Source: Stanieria sp964562685 (GTDB lineage: Bacteria; Cyanobacteriota; Cyanobacteriia; Cyanobacteriales; Xenococcaceae). From it: 64,000 nucleotides of DNA. Positions 26,729 through 36,644 of the stretch are shown piece by piece. The position numbers and the translations under genes are program-made. The notes below the pieces were generated by a model. The model saw only the letters and a list, made by a program, of their open reading frames with translations, had not been told where the DNA came from and made no database searches. Position 1 is the first letter of the stretch; the number at the start of each line of letters is the position of its first letter. The stretch covers positions 1 to 64,000 of the forward strand of contig CAZLUP010000007.1 in the NCBI GenBank assembly GCA_964562685.1, read 5' to 3'.

Positions 26729-28975
26729 TCAGTTAAAACCTTGAATGCCAATCAATTGATAAGGAATTAATTGAAAATTAAGAGCTAAAGCAGGACTATC
26801 TGACATTAACTGAAAATTTTCTGTTTTGTAGTCAACAATCAAAGGATCGCTAATGAGAGAATTGAGATCGAACCCAATCGCTTGCCATTGAGCAAAACTA
26901 CCTTCTGGAAATATTGATATTGTTGCAAATTCTAAATTTTGTTTACTACACCAATAAATATTAAAGTTACATTCAGCTAAAATTTCTGTTTGCCAAAGCT
27001 TACTATAAGTCTCTAATAATAATGCATCTACTTGCTGATAAAAAATTATATTGCGACGAATAATATTACCATGCATCGAATCATCTTTTGGGTTCAGTTG
27101 AATCTGATTTTTTTTACCATTAATTAAAATATTATTTTCAATCAAATTATTGCTGCCACCGTGAAGCATTACGCTACCTCTAGCTGTATCAATAATAATA
27201 TTGCCATAGACAGTTGTACCACTACTAAAATCATCTAAATAAATACCCCAAGAATAATAAGGAAAAAGAATTTTTCCTTTTGATGTCGTACCTAAACCCA
27301 CCACATTGCGAATTAAATTGAAACGAATCATATTAAAACTAAGTTGTCGATCTCTTCCCAAAGTTTCAATTGCTCCTGTATCACAAGTTTCGAGATTTGT
27401 ATTTTCCAATCGATTGAATTCTATTAAGTTATGCTAGTCTGTATCCCTAAAAATTAAGCCCTGAAAATTAAGATATTCAACGTAAGAGTTTTTTTGGCGA
27501 TCGCCTTGTAAGATAATTAGTTTATCTGTGGTTGGAGCAACTACGTCTAAAGATGGAAAATCAGAAGTTTGCGCCCAGTAGTATAATTCTCCAGCTTGAC
27601 GATCTAAATACCATTCATTAGGACTATTTAAGGCTTCTAAAACATTTTCCAGAAAAAAACGACTTCCAGGAGCGACATAGTAACTTGATTCGGCAAAATT
27701 GCCAATTAGAATTTGATTTGTTCGATCTACTTCGGTAATAGGAAAAATGGCGTTGCCATAATTATATTTTAAAAAGGCATTAACTTCTGCTCCTTCCCAA
27801 TTCTGCCAATGAGGAAATTCATCACTTGAGATTGATATACAGTATCTTTGAGAAGATACTATTTGTAAATCTTGGATATTTGTGTTGCTGTAAGTTTCTG
27901 CATGGATAATAATCTGATGTTTTCCTGGCGATACAGAAGAAATTTGAAGATGACCGTCATCTTTTGCCGAAGTTGGTTTCCAGATAAAATCATCGCTTAA
28001 ACAAAAAGCATCTAGATTGATACTACCACCTGCAACATTCTCCCACTGGAGAACTCTTTTTCCTGTAGTTAGATCGATTGTACCGACTAAAGCCCATGCA
28101 AATCGATCCCAACCACCAGTATTAGGTAAATTATTTAAGATTACGCGATCGCCATCTCTAACCGATAAGGCAGTTTTACCGCTCATCGTACCCGCAACAC
28201 TATGATCTCTGGCATAATGCAGCCAGATTTGATACTTACCAGACTGAGGAACAGCAATCTTCCATTCCAAGCGATCGCTTTTTTTCGCAATATTAGCAAT
28301 ATATGTATTGAGAGAACCCTCTAGACTAGATAAATTTCTCTCTTGAGCAAATAACCAACCTCCAGTCAAAGGTTTTTCTAGATCGAAATTGGGATAACGC
28401 GCTCGAATTGCCCAATCATCGCCTACTCGCAGTAAACGAAAGTTCCACTTTCCTTGAGTTACATCATCTAACTTAGCTACCCAAAGATGCTCGCGTTGTT
28501 GCCAATTGGAAATTTTTTTTCCACCACTGAGGATCGGTTTTTCCTCTTTGTAAGCTTGATAGGTAATGGGAGCAGATTTTGTTCCCGAATCTTCAGGTGT
28601 AAAAATGAGCGATTTTTTTAGATAATAAGTTCCTTGTCTAATTTTTACTGTAACAGGTTGTTGCAATAATCCATCTTGTTTCTGTTTGAGTTGACGAATA
28701 GCTTGTTGCGATCGCTCAATTGTAGCAAAGGGTCCGTCAGTAAGATCGGCATTAGGTTCTGGTAAAATTCCTGAATAGCTATCATTGCCATCAGTAGCAA
28801 TATAAAAGATAGTTACAGTCGATAATTCTTTAGTTGTTAAAGATTGAAGTTCCCGATTCGCGATCGCTGCTGCTAGATATACAGGACTAAGAGTAGCCAT
28901 CAAGCTTAATCCCATAAGCGCGAAAAATTTACGCCGTTTCATTAGCATTGAGTTGCTTATTTTGATAGTTATCAA
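26729..28975 (-). pseudogene. Exported right-handed beta-helix protein, interrupted by in-frame TAG
   Basis: Residues 12-35 form a twin-arginine-like signal (MKRRKFFALMGLSLMATL). The body holds a pectate-lyase/epimerase-like N-terminus (FYIATDGNDSYSGILPEPN, IRQGTYYLKKSLIF, LSGGKKISNWQ), an inserted carbohydrate-binding-like sandwich (~225-330), and beta-helix coils. Translation stops at TAG 27434-27436 after FRDTD. The same frame resumes at once with HNLIEFNRLENTNLE and runs to 26729 with typical coils (NNLIENNILI, GNIIRRNIIFY). Several coils usually found between those two segments in similar proteins, as I recall them, seem absent. Met12 (5' end 28942) is a better start than Met1. It may have modified or cut the polysaccharide outside the cell. 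Confidence 0.75.
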
Positions 28976-29960
28976 GGTCGCTTAACCATAGGTCGATTAA
29001 GTCTAACTCTTGTTGAGGAATTATTTCAGCTTGGACTAATTTTTGATAACAAAGACGTAAATTTTTGCCTGTATCTTCTAAGTGGTTGGATAATTTGAGA
29101 TTAGACAAAATTTCCATAATTTTAACATTATTAAGATAACCAGGAATTTCATCGCTAAAATCTCGAATGAGAGAATGTTCGTTTCTGGCTTGATAGACAG
29201 TAGCTTCTTTAAAAGCAATATTTTTCCCTAGTTTATATAAACAAATTTGAGCGATAAAAGAACGCCAGATATCGGTCATGCGGAAACTGACAAAGCTAGG
29301 TAAATATAGCAAGGGATAAGCTTCTGACCACCAAATAGTGTTTTGTGAGTTAAAAGGACAAAACGTACCATCGGATAAAATTACTGTCTCAGACTTAAAT
29401 TTAATTTCTTCTACAGTTGTCAGGCGATAGACAGCATCGACATCAGGATCGCCATCGGCTAAATGCTGCTGAATGGGACAATCATATTGCGTTGGGTCGC
29501 CTAATGGTGATTTTTGCTTGAAACTATCGTTAATATATTCTAAAGGTAAACCTCTGGGCCAAATTCTAGCATCGGAAAAATGAGTATAGACGTTTTCCCA
29601 ACCCTTCTTTTTAACTAATTTGCCTGTAATAATTTTATCGACTTGAGGCAAAGTGCGATCGTAGGGAATATTATCATCATCAGTTTCAAAAATAATCTGC
29701 GCTCCCTCTTGTATGGCTTTTAAATAACCAATATTTTTCCGAGCATAATGATTAAAAGGACATTTTTGAGCATAAGCACTATCGAGTTTTAGCTGTTGCT
29801 CTACAGGCAAAAATTGTACTCCAGGATATTGCCAATCTTTTGGGGTTTTGCGATCGCCAACTACAATTATCTTCCAATCAGAAAAGTTTTGAGCTAACTT
29901 TTTAACTCCTAGGGTCGGATAGTTAATAGTTGTAATGATAATCGCTCCCTCGCTGGACAT
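28929..29960 (-). CDS. STELLO-family (DUF288) glycosyltransferase
   Basis: 343 residues with the STELLO/DUF288 signature: IIITTINYPTLGVKKLAQ, WKIIVVGDRKTPKDW, YPGVQFLP and NHYARKNIGYLKAI, with the acidic motif FETDDDNIP. These are GT-A-like enzymes first studied as plant Golgi proteins and found in bacterial polysaccharide loci. The sugar specificity is unknown. Its 3' end overlaps the start region of the beta-helix gene, so the two form one transcription unit. Confidence 0.82.
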   Translation of the reverse strand: MSSEGAIIITTINYPTLGVKKLAQNFSDWKIIVVGDRKTPKDWQYPGVQFLPVEQQLKLDSAYAQKCPFNHYARKNIGYLKAIQEGAQIIFETDDDNIPYDRTLPQVDKIITGKLVKKKGWENVYTHFSDARIWPRGLPLEYINDSFKQKSPLGDPTQYDCPIQQHLADGDPDVDAVYRLTTVEEIKFKSETVILSDGTFCPFNSQNTIWWSEAYPLLYLPSFVSFRMTDIWRSFIAQICLYKLGKNIAFKEATVYQARNEHSLIRDFSDEIPGYLNNVKIMEILSNLKLSNHLEDTGKNLRLCYQKLVQAEIIPQQELDLIDLWLSDLDNYQNKQLNANETA

Positions 29961-30119
29961 ATTTTTAATTACTGAACTTAACTAATGTTTTTATTTAGAG
30001 GTTTGGATAAATAAAAAGTATTTTTTTTGCTCACTAAACTCTAAGAATTAATTCATTGAATTAATTACAATCGTAATTTTACTAAAAAATATTAAAAGAA
30101 AATTAAGTAAGCTTACAAT

Positions 30120-31019
30120 TTAAAATAAATATTTCCCTAATTCAATATCTTCTTCATATATTTGAAATATTTTCAGTTTTGCTTTTGTAGTATAATAGCT
30201 CCGATAATCTTGTTTTTTAGTCTTGTTAATTTTTGGTATTTTAAAACTACTTTTCAGCCCACAGGCATAAAAAATTGTTTTTAAATCTTTTTCACAATTT
30301 TCTACTTTCCCAATAAAATCAACGAGAAAATTCGCTCCTGCTTTTGGAACAAAGTAACTAAAAGGCTTATAGTGATTGTTGAAGAGATCTTCACAAGGAG
30401 TTTGAATACGTTCTGCTAGAGAATCGACAAATCTTTCAAAGCTAGTATTTTGATAACTAAATTGCCATGCAGTATTTAAATATCCTGAAAATATTCGCTC
30501 GTAAGGATTTCTAATAAAAGCAAATTTCAGATAGGGCAAAGTGGTTATTTCTTGCCAATTGACAATCATCTGAGGAAATCTTTTTTGCCATTTTTTATAC
30601 CACATATATTTGGTATATCGTGGATCGTATTTATATTGATTTTCTACAGAAAACAAGATAGTTTTAATGGTTGAAGAAGCATTTTTAGGGATTTCAAAAT
30701 AAAGAAGTTTTAAGTTTGGAGATTTAATTCGATAATTATATAATTTTGATTTGTCTACTGGCGATTTTTTTAAATCTACATTTGAGCAATAGCTTAACTT
30801 TTGTCCCAAAGATGATTGCAGCATCAAAGCTTTTAATTGGTGTTTTTGAGCTAATTGAATTTGTCCCAATCGATTGTATATATTACTTAATTTCTGATGA
30901 ATCTCTACAGATTCAGAATTTAAAGCAAGTGCTTTTTGATAACTTTGTAAAGCATCATTGATGTTTCCTTTATCTATTTGGCTATCGCCCAATTGTTCTA
31001 ACCATATGTTTAAAACCAT
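30120..31019 (-). CDS. Sulfotransferase (family 2) with N-terminal TPR
   Basis: Residues ~1-75 form two TPR helices pairs (LGDSQIDKGNINDALQSYQK, EIHQKLSNIYNRLGQ). The rest is a carbohydrate sulfotransferase fold: 5'-phosphosulfate loop FEIPKNASSTIK and 3'-phosphate site FAFIRNPYERIFSGYLN for PAPS binding. The family transfers sulfate from PAPS to sugar hydroxyls, implying a sulfated exopolysaccharide or glycan, which many cyanobacteria make. Spacers of 31 bp (upstream side) and 159 bp (downstream side) separate it from its neighbours. Confidence 0.85.
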   Translation of the reverse strand: MVLNIWLEQLGDSQIDKGNINDALQSYQKALALNSESVEIHQKLSNIYNRLGQIQLAQKHQLKALMLQSSLGQKLSYCSNVDLKKSPVDKSKLYNYRIKSPNLKLLYFEIPKNASSTIKTILFSVENQYKYDPRYTKYMWYKKWQKRFPQMIVNWQEITTLPYLKFAFIRNPYERIFSGYLNTAWQFSYQNTSFERFVDSLAERIQTPCEDLFNNHYKPFSYFVPKAGANFLVDFIGKVENCEKDLKTIFYACGLKSSFKIPKINKTKKQDYRSYYTTKAKLKIFQIYEEDIELGKYLF

Positions 31020-31050
31020 AATTATTTTTAATTGATAATATTGGCTAATT

Positions 31051-32178
31051 TTATCTTAAAATTGTCGATTTTTTTTTATTCATTATTGAATTGATTTTTA
31101 TAGCCACTTGTTCCCAAGAAAAGGTTTCTAGACAATATTTCTGTCCTTCTTTTCCCATTTGACAAAGTTTATCTGGATCGCTAAAGGCTTGTAAAATAGA
31201 TTTGGCAATTAATTGAGGGTCGGGTCGGTCTACCAAAAACCCAAATTTGCCATTTTGAGTTATTTCAGGCAAAGAATTGCGATTTAAACCTAAAATAGGA
31301 GTTTTACTAGCTAAAGCCTCCAGATAAACTAATCCCCAAGGTTCGTGCAAAGATGGCATGGCAAATAAGCTAGCAGTGTCAAATAAATGTTGTAGTTCTT
31401 TCGAAGGAATAAATCCTGTAACGCGAATGTTAGGAATATCTCTAACGAATTGTTGATATTCTTCAGAACCAACAATTACTAATTTTAGGGCAGGGTTTTG
31501 TTGTTGTACTAGACGAAATGCTTCTAATAACAAAAAGCCTCCTTTGTCTTGAAAACGTTCTTTAGCGACAAAGAGAATAGGACCGTTTTGGTAATCTTTA
31601 TTGCCTTGAAATGGTTCGATCTTTCCTCTGCCAGTCCCCACTACAGTGATTTTATGGCGATCTATGTTGTAGTGTTCGATCAAATTGTCACGGACATATT
31701 CTGAAGTAGAAAAAAAGTGTTCGATCTGGCTATATGCTGCGGTTTCTAATTGTTCTAAAGACTGAATTAATTTTGGTTTATACCTATCGATATTAGTAAC
31801 ATCTCGAAACCATAAGTTCCAGGTTGTATCACAAAATAAATAATGCTCGAAGTCGAAATTTTTTGCTGGCATGGGTAAATTCCAAGTTCCCATATGCAGA
31901 ATTTTTTGACAGCCTTCAGCTTGGGAGCGAACAATTTTGGCGCGATAGCTGCGAGAATATTTCCCCCTACCAAATTCAAACGTACCAAATCCCGACAAAG
32001 TTTGAAGAACTAAAGCGATCGCTTGTTTGATTTTACTGGGTTTAGAATTAATTCCGATTACTTTTATGCCTTGCTTTTCTAAAGCGTTAATCAGATTAGC
32101 AGGAGTACCAGACCAGGTTTTAGACAATCTCGGATTACCAAAAGGGCAAGCTATAGCTATCGTATCTTGGGAATGCAT
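31051..32178 (-). CDS. GT4 glycosyltransferase
   Basis: A complete GT-B family 4 enzyme (375 aa). The N-terminal domain contains TWSGTPANLINALEKQG and ILHMGTWNLP. The C-terminal domain contains ILFVAKERFQDKGGFLLLEAF, LKLVIVGSEEY, VTGFIPSKELQHLFDTA and the donor site MPSLHEPWGLVYLEALASKTP (E-x7-E). It is the first gene of the leftward operon and divergent from the GNT-I-like gene of the other arm. Confidence 0.9.
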   Translation of the reverse strand: MHSQDTIAIACPFGNPRLSKTWSGTPANLINALEKQGIKVIGINSKPSKIKQAIALVLQTLSGFGTFEFGRGKYSRSYRAKIVRSQAEGCQKILHMGTWNLPMPAKNFDFEHYLFCDTTWNLWFRDVTNIDRYKPKLIQSLEQLETAAYSQIEHFFSTSEYVRDNLIEHYNIDRHKITVVGTGRGKIEPFQGNKDYQNGPILFVAKERFQDKGGFLLLEAFRLVQQQNPALKLVIVGSEEYQQFVRDIPNIRVTGFIPSKELQHLFDTASLFAMPSLHEPWGLVYLEALASKTPILGLNRNSLPEITQNGKFGFLVDRPDPQLIAKSILQAFSDPDKLCQMGKEGQKYCLETFSWEQVAIKINSIMNKKKSTILR

Positions 32179-32589
32179 TATACTTTTTGCCTTAACTCAT
32201 CGCTATGTAAAGAATAGGGTAATCACTAATACTATTGAATTACCTTTATCTTAAATATCCTAATGATTATATCTAAATGTTGCGTTTTATTAAGTAAAAC
32301 TCGATCGATATAAGAGTATAAATGTAAAGTTTTATTTCTAGATTCAACATTTTTGAATTAATTCAAGCAACTTTTTAGCTCCTGCTTTACGATCTTGCCC
32401 AATATAATTCCCTATAGTTATCGAGAAAACAAACTCGTCAAAAAGTGATTAGAGATTATCAATAACATTTTGCCAACATCTGATCTTTTGGCTAACTGTA
32501 CTCAAAAAAATTCGCTATTCAATAATGCTTGTATTAAATTCATTCCTAATGAGATTCTGCCATCCAGACCTATTGATCGCAAAACTGTA
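32179..32589. promoter_or_regulatory. Divergent promoter region between the two polysaccharide arms
   Basis: The ~410-bp AT-rich spacer lies between the divergent start codons of the GT4 gene (minus) and the GNT-I-like gene (plus, ATG 32590). It must hold promoters for both operons. I could not assign -35/-10 boxes with confidence. A TTG at 32470 would extend the plus-strand protein by 40 residues that have no match in its paralogue. Confidence 0.4.
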
Positions 32590-33822
32590 ATGAATCAAGC
32601 TATAAAACTAGCTAATCAAAAAATTATTGTTCAACCAGCTATTGTAATACCTGCCTATCAGCGACCCAATTCTTTACAAAGATTGTTAAATTCTTTGGCA
32701 CAAGCGGACTATACAGGCTATGACAATGTACCTCTTTTAATCAGTGTAGATTATAGCGATCATGCAGAAGTAGCTCAAATAGCTGATGAGTTTCAATGGC
32801 AATTTGGTACTAAAGAAGTAATTAAACATTCAACTAATCTTGGTTTAAAAGGAAATGTACTTTTTTGTGGAGATTTAACAGAGCAATATCAAGCTGTAAT
32901 TGTTCTCGAAGATGATTTGTTTGTTGCACCATATTTTTATGATTATGCTTGTCAAGCTTTAAATTTTTATCAATCTTGTTCTGAAATTTCAGGCATATCT
33001 CTTTATTCTTACAATTTCAATGAATATCCCAAGGTTCGTTTTATTCCTTTGGATGATGGTTTTGATAATTATTTTGTTCAAAGTGCTACTTCTTGGGGGC
33101 AGTTATGGACTCAACAACAATGGCAAGAATTTAAAGTTTGGTATCAAGAATATGGTGAGATACCGATTAGTCAAGATGACTTATTACCAGACACTATTAT
33201 TAACAGATGGTCACCACAGTCTTGGAAGAAATACTTTATCAAATATATGGTTTTAACTAATAAGTATTTTGTAGTTCCTCGAATTTCTTTAGCTACTAAT
33301 TTTGGTGAAATCGGTAAGCATATTTCCTTGTCAACTAATAATTTACAAGTTCCCTTAATTATGGGAAAAAAATCTTGGCGTTTTTCTCATCTCAGTCAAT
33401 CTAATTCTATTTATGATTGTCATTACGAGATTCACGATCATTGTTTGAAAAAATTAAATAATTTCTTGCATGATTTTGATTTTGAATGTGATCTTTATGG
33501 CACTAAAAACTTAGAAAAAGTTAAGTCTGAATATATAATTACTCTTCGTAATACTATTCAAAAAGTTGAATCTTATGCTTTAAGAATGATTCCTCATGAA
33601 TTAAATCTAGCTTTAGCTTTAAAAGGTGATTTTTTTAACTTAACTAAAGTAAAAGATTGTAGTAACATACAAATTCAAAAAAAGTTAGCTCAATACATTT
33701 GCCTTCATCAAGATGCAGGAATTAAAAGGTTTGGAGCTTTATCAATTTATAATCTGGTCAATCGACTAGGAAAAAAAAAATCATTAAAATCTGGTCTGAT
33801 AAAATTTAATTTACTAAATTAA
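32590..33822 (+). CDS. GNT-I-like glycosyltransferase (paralogue)
   Basis: 410 residues from ATG 32590, close to the 393 of its paralogue at 25498-26679. Motifs: PAIVIPAYQRPNSLQRLLNSL, PLLISVDYSD, KHSTNLGLKGNVLFCGD and VIVLEDDLFVAPYFYDYACQAL, giving the same GT13/GNT-I-type core and an equally conserved unrecognised C-terminal half (IPHELNLALALKGDFFNL). First gene of the rightward arm. The chosen start follows from alignment with the paralogue, and no strong Shine-Dalgarno is seen. Confidence 0.8.
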   Translation: MNQAIKLANQKIIVQPAIVIPAYQRPNSLQRLLNSLAQADYTGYDNVPLLISVDYSDHAEVAQIADEFQWQFGTKEVIKHSTNLGLKGNVLFCGDLTEQYQAVIVLEDDLFVAPYFYDYACQALNFYQSCSEISGISLYSYNFNEYPKVRFIPLDDGFDNYFVQSATSWGQLWTQQQWQEFKVWYQEYGEIPISQDDLLPDTIINRWSPQSWKKYFIKYMVLTNKYFVVPRISLATNFGEIGKHISLSTNNLQVPLIMGKKSWRFSHLSQSNSIYDCHYEIHDHCLKKLNNFLHDFDFECDLYGTKNLEKVKSEYIITLRNTIQKVESYALRMIPHELNLALALKGDFFNLTKVKDCSNIQIQKKLAQYICLHQDAGIKRFGALSIYNLVNRLGKKKSLKSGLIKFNLLN

Positions 33823-33835
33823 CTACTTAAATTTT

Positions 33836-35182
33836 ATGTTTAGTTTGACCTTTATAATAATAATTTTTTATTTATTTTTCTTTTCTTTTCCTACGCTAGT
33901 TGATATTTTTTTATCAGATACTGCTACTTTGCTAGAATTATTTCTAATATTGATTTTGTGGTTGTACACCTGGATTTTTGTTCGTAAAAAGATTAGTAAA
34001 AAAGAAAAAAAAATACCAGACTTTTTGCTAACTATTCTATTGTTTTGTATTGGATTTTCTGGTTTAATATCTTTTTTGGTTAGAGAAATTCCCTTGACTG
34101 TAGTAATTTATCGTTCGATGCCTTTGGTTTCTTTTTATCCTCTAGTGTATTTAATAATTTACCTTAAGAGAAAATACAAACTACTCAAAAAAGTTTTAAT
34201 TTTTACAATTATTCTGTGTAATGTAATTTCTGTTGGCATTATTTACGATTCTTTAGGTGGATTAGTTCAAACACCCCTGATTGGTGAAAAAATAGTTAGT
34301 TTAGAAAAAGAATCTGGCACTTTAAAAAATAGATTAAGAGGTGGACAAAGAAGAGGTTCTTTCTTTTTAGGTGGTTCAACTTCTGTATATCCCTTTCTTT
34401 CCTTGGGTATTTTATGTAGTTTAGTTCTCTATAAAATAGAAGGTGAAAAGAGAAAATATCTTTGGAGTTCTTTACCTAATTTAGTCATGGTTTGTCTGGG
34501 CTGTTTTTTCTCTTTAAGTCGCGCACCTTTGTTATTAGCAATAACCTTTAGCTTTTACAGTATTTTGAAAATATTTGTTTTTTCACAGCGTAAAATAATT
34601 GAGCGACGCATACTATTTACTTTACTTGGTTTAACTATCTTAATCATCACTCCAATTATCCAATCTCAAATTTATCAACAAATTAATGAAAAAGCAGTGA
34701 ATATTGTTGAGTCTGGTATCTCTGCAAAAGATAGGTCTAATTATAAAAGATATCTTGCTTGGCATAAAGGTTTATTACTTTTTACAGATACAGATGCTTG
34801 GATTGGTTATGGTTGGGGTACATCTAATTTAGCAGTTAAAAATAATAAGTTACTTAATTATAGTCAATATCGATATCACTATGAAAGTTCCATTTTTTCT
34901 ACTTTTTCTGAAGGAGGAATATTAGGAATAATAGTAATTTTTATGCCTTTTATAATAATTGTTTGGATTTCACGTCATAACCCAGACCACGATATTTATA
35001 TATGTTGGGCAATTTTATTATTAACTAATTTATTTGTAGCACCAATTTTAGGAAATACGTCGCAATTTGCCTATTTTTTAGGAATGAGTTTATGTGTTGC
35101 TCTCAAACCAGTCAAGTATCGCATATCTGAAGTGAGTTTACAACATATTTCTTACCTTGATCAATTACACAAGCAAAATTAA
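33836..35182 (+). CDS. O-antigen ligase/polymerase-like membrane protein (paralogue)
   Basis: 448 residues, about 11-12 membrane helices, starting 14 bp after the GNT-I-like gene. Shared landmarks with the 24094-25422 protein: YPLVYLIIYLKRK, VISVGIIYDSLGGL, PLIGEKIVSLE, GGQRRGSFFLGGS, CLGCFFSLSRAPLLL and IGYGWGTSNLAV. It probably acts as Wzy polymerase or ligase. Two such genes in one locus could serve polymerisation and ligation respectively, or two separate glycans. Confidence 0.85.
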   Translation: MFSLTFIIIIFYLFFFSFPTLVDIFLSDTATLLELFLILILWLYTWIFVRKKISKKEKKIPDFLLTILLFCIGFSGLISFLVREIPLTVVIYRSMPLVSFYPLVYLIIYLKRKYKLLKKVLIFTIILCNVISVGIIYDSLGGLVQTPLIGEKIVSLEKESGTLKNRLRGGQRRGSFFLGGSTSVYPFLSLGILCSLVLYKIEGEKRKYLWSSLPNLVMVCLGCFFSLSRAPLLLAITFSFYSILKIFVFSQRKIIERRILFTLLGLTILIITPIIQSQIYQQINEKAVNIVESGISAKDRSNYKRYLAWHKGLLLFTDTDAWIGYGWGTSNLAVKNNKLLNYSQYRYHYESSIFSTFSEGGILGIIVIFMPFIIIVWISRHNPDHDIYICWAILLLTNLFVAPILGNTSQFAYFLGMSLCVALKPVKYRISEVSLQHISYLDQLHKQN

Positions 35183-35200
35183 TTATTTAAATTAATACAA

Positions 35201-36076
35201 ATGTTATCCAATCAAACTACTCCCACCTTGCAAGAAATAAGGGAAAAATCTCAATTAAATTTTCCACTAGTTTCAATTATTACTGTAGTTTTTAATAGTG
35301 GAAATACTTTAGAAAAAACAATCTGTTCTGTACTTAATCAATCTTATAAAAATCTAGAATATATTATTATTGATGGAGGTTCGACGGATAATACTTTAGA
35401 CATTATTCATAAATATCAAGAATTAATTACCTATTGGATTAGTGAACCAGACCGAGGTATTTATGACGCGATGAATAAAGGTATTAAAGTAGCTAAAGGA
35501 GAAATTATTGGCATAATTAATAGTGGTGATTTTTATACAGATTTGGCATTAGAAGAGGTTGTTAATCAATATCAGGTTCACTACCAAAATAATTCTTGTT
35601 TGATTTTCACAGGAACTATGTATCGTTTCGATCCGCAAAAAGAAATTAAATTTAAATTAGTGAAAACTCAAAAATCCCTGGAAAATAATATTAATCAGGG
35701 AATGCCGATTAACCATCCTGCTACTTTTTTAACTAGAGAAACTTACGAAAAAATCGGTTTTTTTAATCAAAAATATCGGATTTGTGCTGATTATGATTTA
35801 ATTTATCGAGCTTACCATAATGACTCGATCAAATTTGTTTTTATTAAAAAAGAATTAGCCTACATGAGTTTAGGAGGATTCTCAGAAAAATTTACCAGTT
35901 TAGGTATTAGAGCAACAGAACATTTTTTAATTAGAAAAGAACAAGTAGGTTGGCTAAAAAATTTAGGAATGAGTAGTTTCTGGATGCTCGAAAAAGTTTT
36001 GAAATATCTTTTCAAGAAAATTTTGCCTAAAAATATCATGTCTAAATACTATCAGTTGCGCCACGGTAACTCTTAA
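35201..36076 (+). CDS. GT2 glycosyltransferase
   Basis: Family 2 transferase, 291 aa: LVSIITVVFNSGNTLEKTI, LEYIIIDGGSTDNTLDII, PDRGIYDAMNKGIKVAKGE, IINSGDFY (SDD-type metal motif) and GMPINHPATFLTRETYEKIG. This is the WcaA/PssE-like class acting on lipid-linked intermediates. It occupies the position corresponding to the 22208-23008 gene in the opposite arm. Its start lies 18 bp after the ligase gene. Confidence 0.88.
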   Translation: MLSNQTTPTLQEIREKSQLNFPLVSIITVVFNSGNTLEKTICSVLNQSYKNLEYIIIDGGSTDNTLDIIHKYQELITYWISEPDRGIYDAMNKGIKVAKGEIIGIINSGDFYTDLALEEVVNQYQVHYQNNSCLIFTGTMYRFDPQKEIKFKLVKTQKSLENNINQGMPINHPATFLTRETYEKIGFFNQKYRICADYDLIYRAYHNDSIKFVFIKKELAYMSLGGFSEKFTSLGIRATEHFLIRKEQVGWLKNLGMSSFWMLEKVLKYLFKKILPKNIMSKYYQLRHGNS

Positions 36077-36644
36077 GCTGTTAAGTATTTAAGTGACTGA
36101 TTGAGAAAGAGTAATAAATTTTAAATAATATATAGTTTGAAATTACCTTAACTCCTAATATTAAAAAGGTAACTAAAAAGTAATTTGAAAAATAAAATCT
36201 ACACAATTTATTCTGAAAAAATTTATTTGAGAGAGCGCAAAGATATCTTTTAAAAAATTAGAAGCTTACTCTGGCTAAATATTTTGTTTGCTCTGACCCT
36301 TGCCGAAGGAGCAGCGTAGCGTTCTCTACATAGTTACTAACTCTTTTATTAATACCTGAGAATTGCTATTAGTCTGACTTTGAGAGCGATATGTATTACA
36401 AATGGCAGAGTAAAATTAAGGATAATTAGCTAGTTTAACATTTTATTTACAAATACTTTAAAATCCGCATCATTGAAGTTAAATTGTCAAAGTTATTATT
36501 TACTATTAATGAATTTGTTGTCATTCAATGTCCATATAATTTCTGTTCAATATAAGTTTTGTTATTGGTAAAATTTCAGATGTCTTGAGATTTTGCAAGA
36601 AATTTCTGTGTGTTTTTACATAGTTATTTGATTATTAAAAAAAC
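36077..36644. other. 568-bp noncoding spacer within the rightward arm
   Basis: AT-rich, no credible gene on either strand. It contains a short GC-rich dispersed repeat (CTTGCCGAAGGAGCAGCGTAGCG near 36300-36322). It probably provides a separate promoter for the two downstream glycosyltransferase genes. In the opposite arm the equivalent genes are tightly packed, so this spacer may mark lost genes (the GT4 present there is absent here). Confidence 0.5.
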
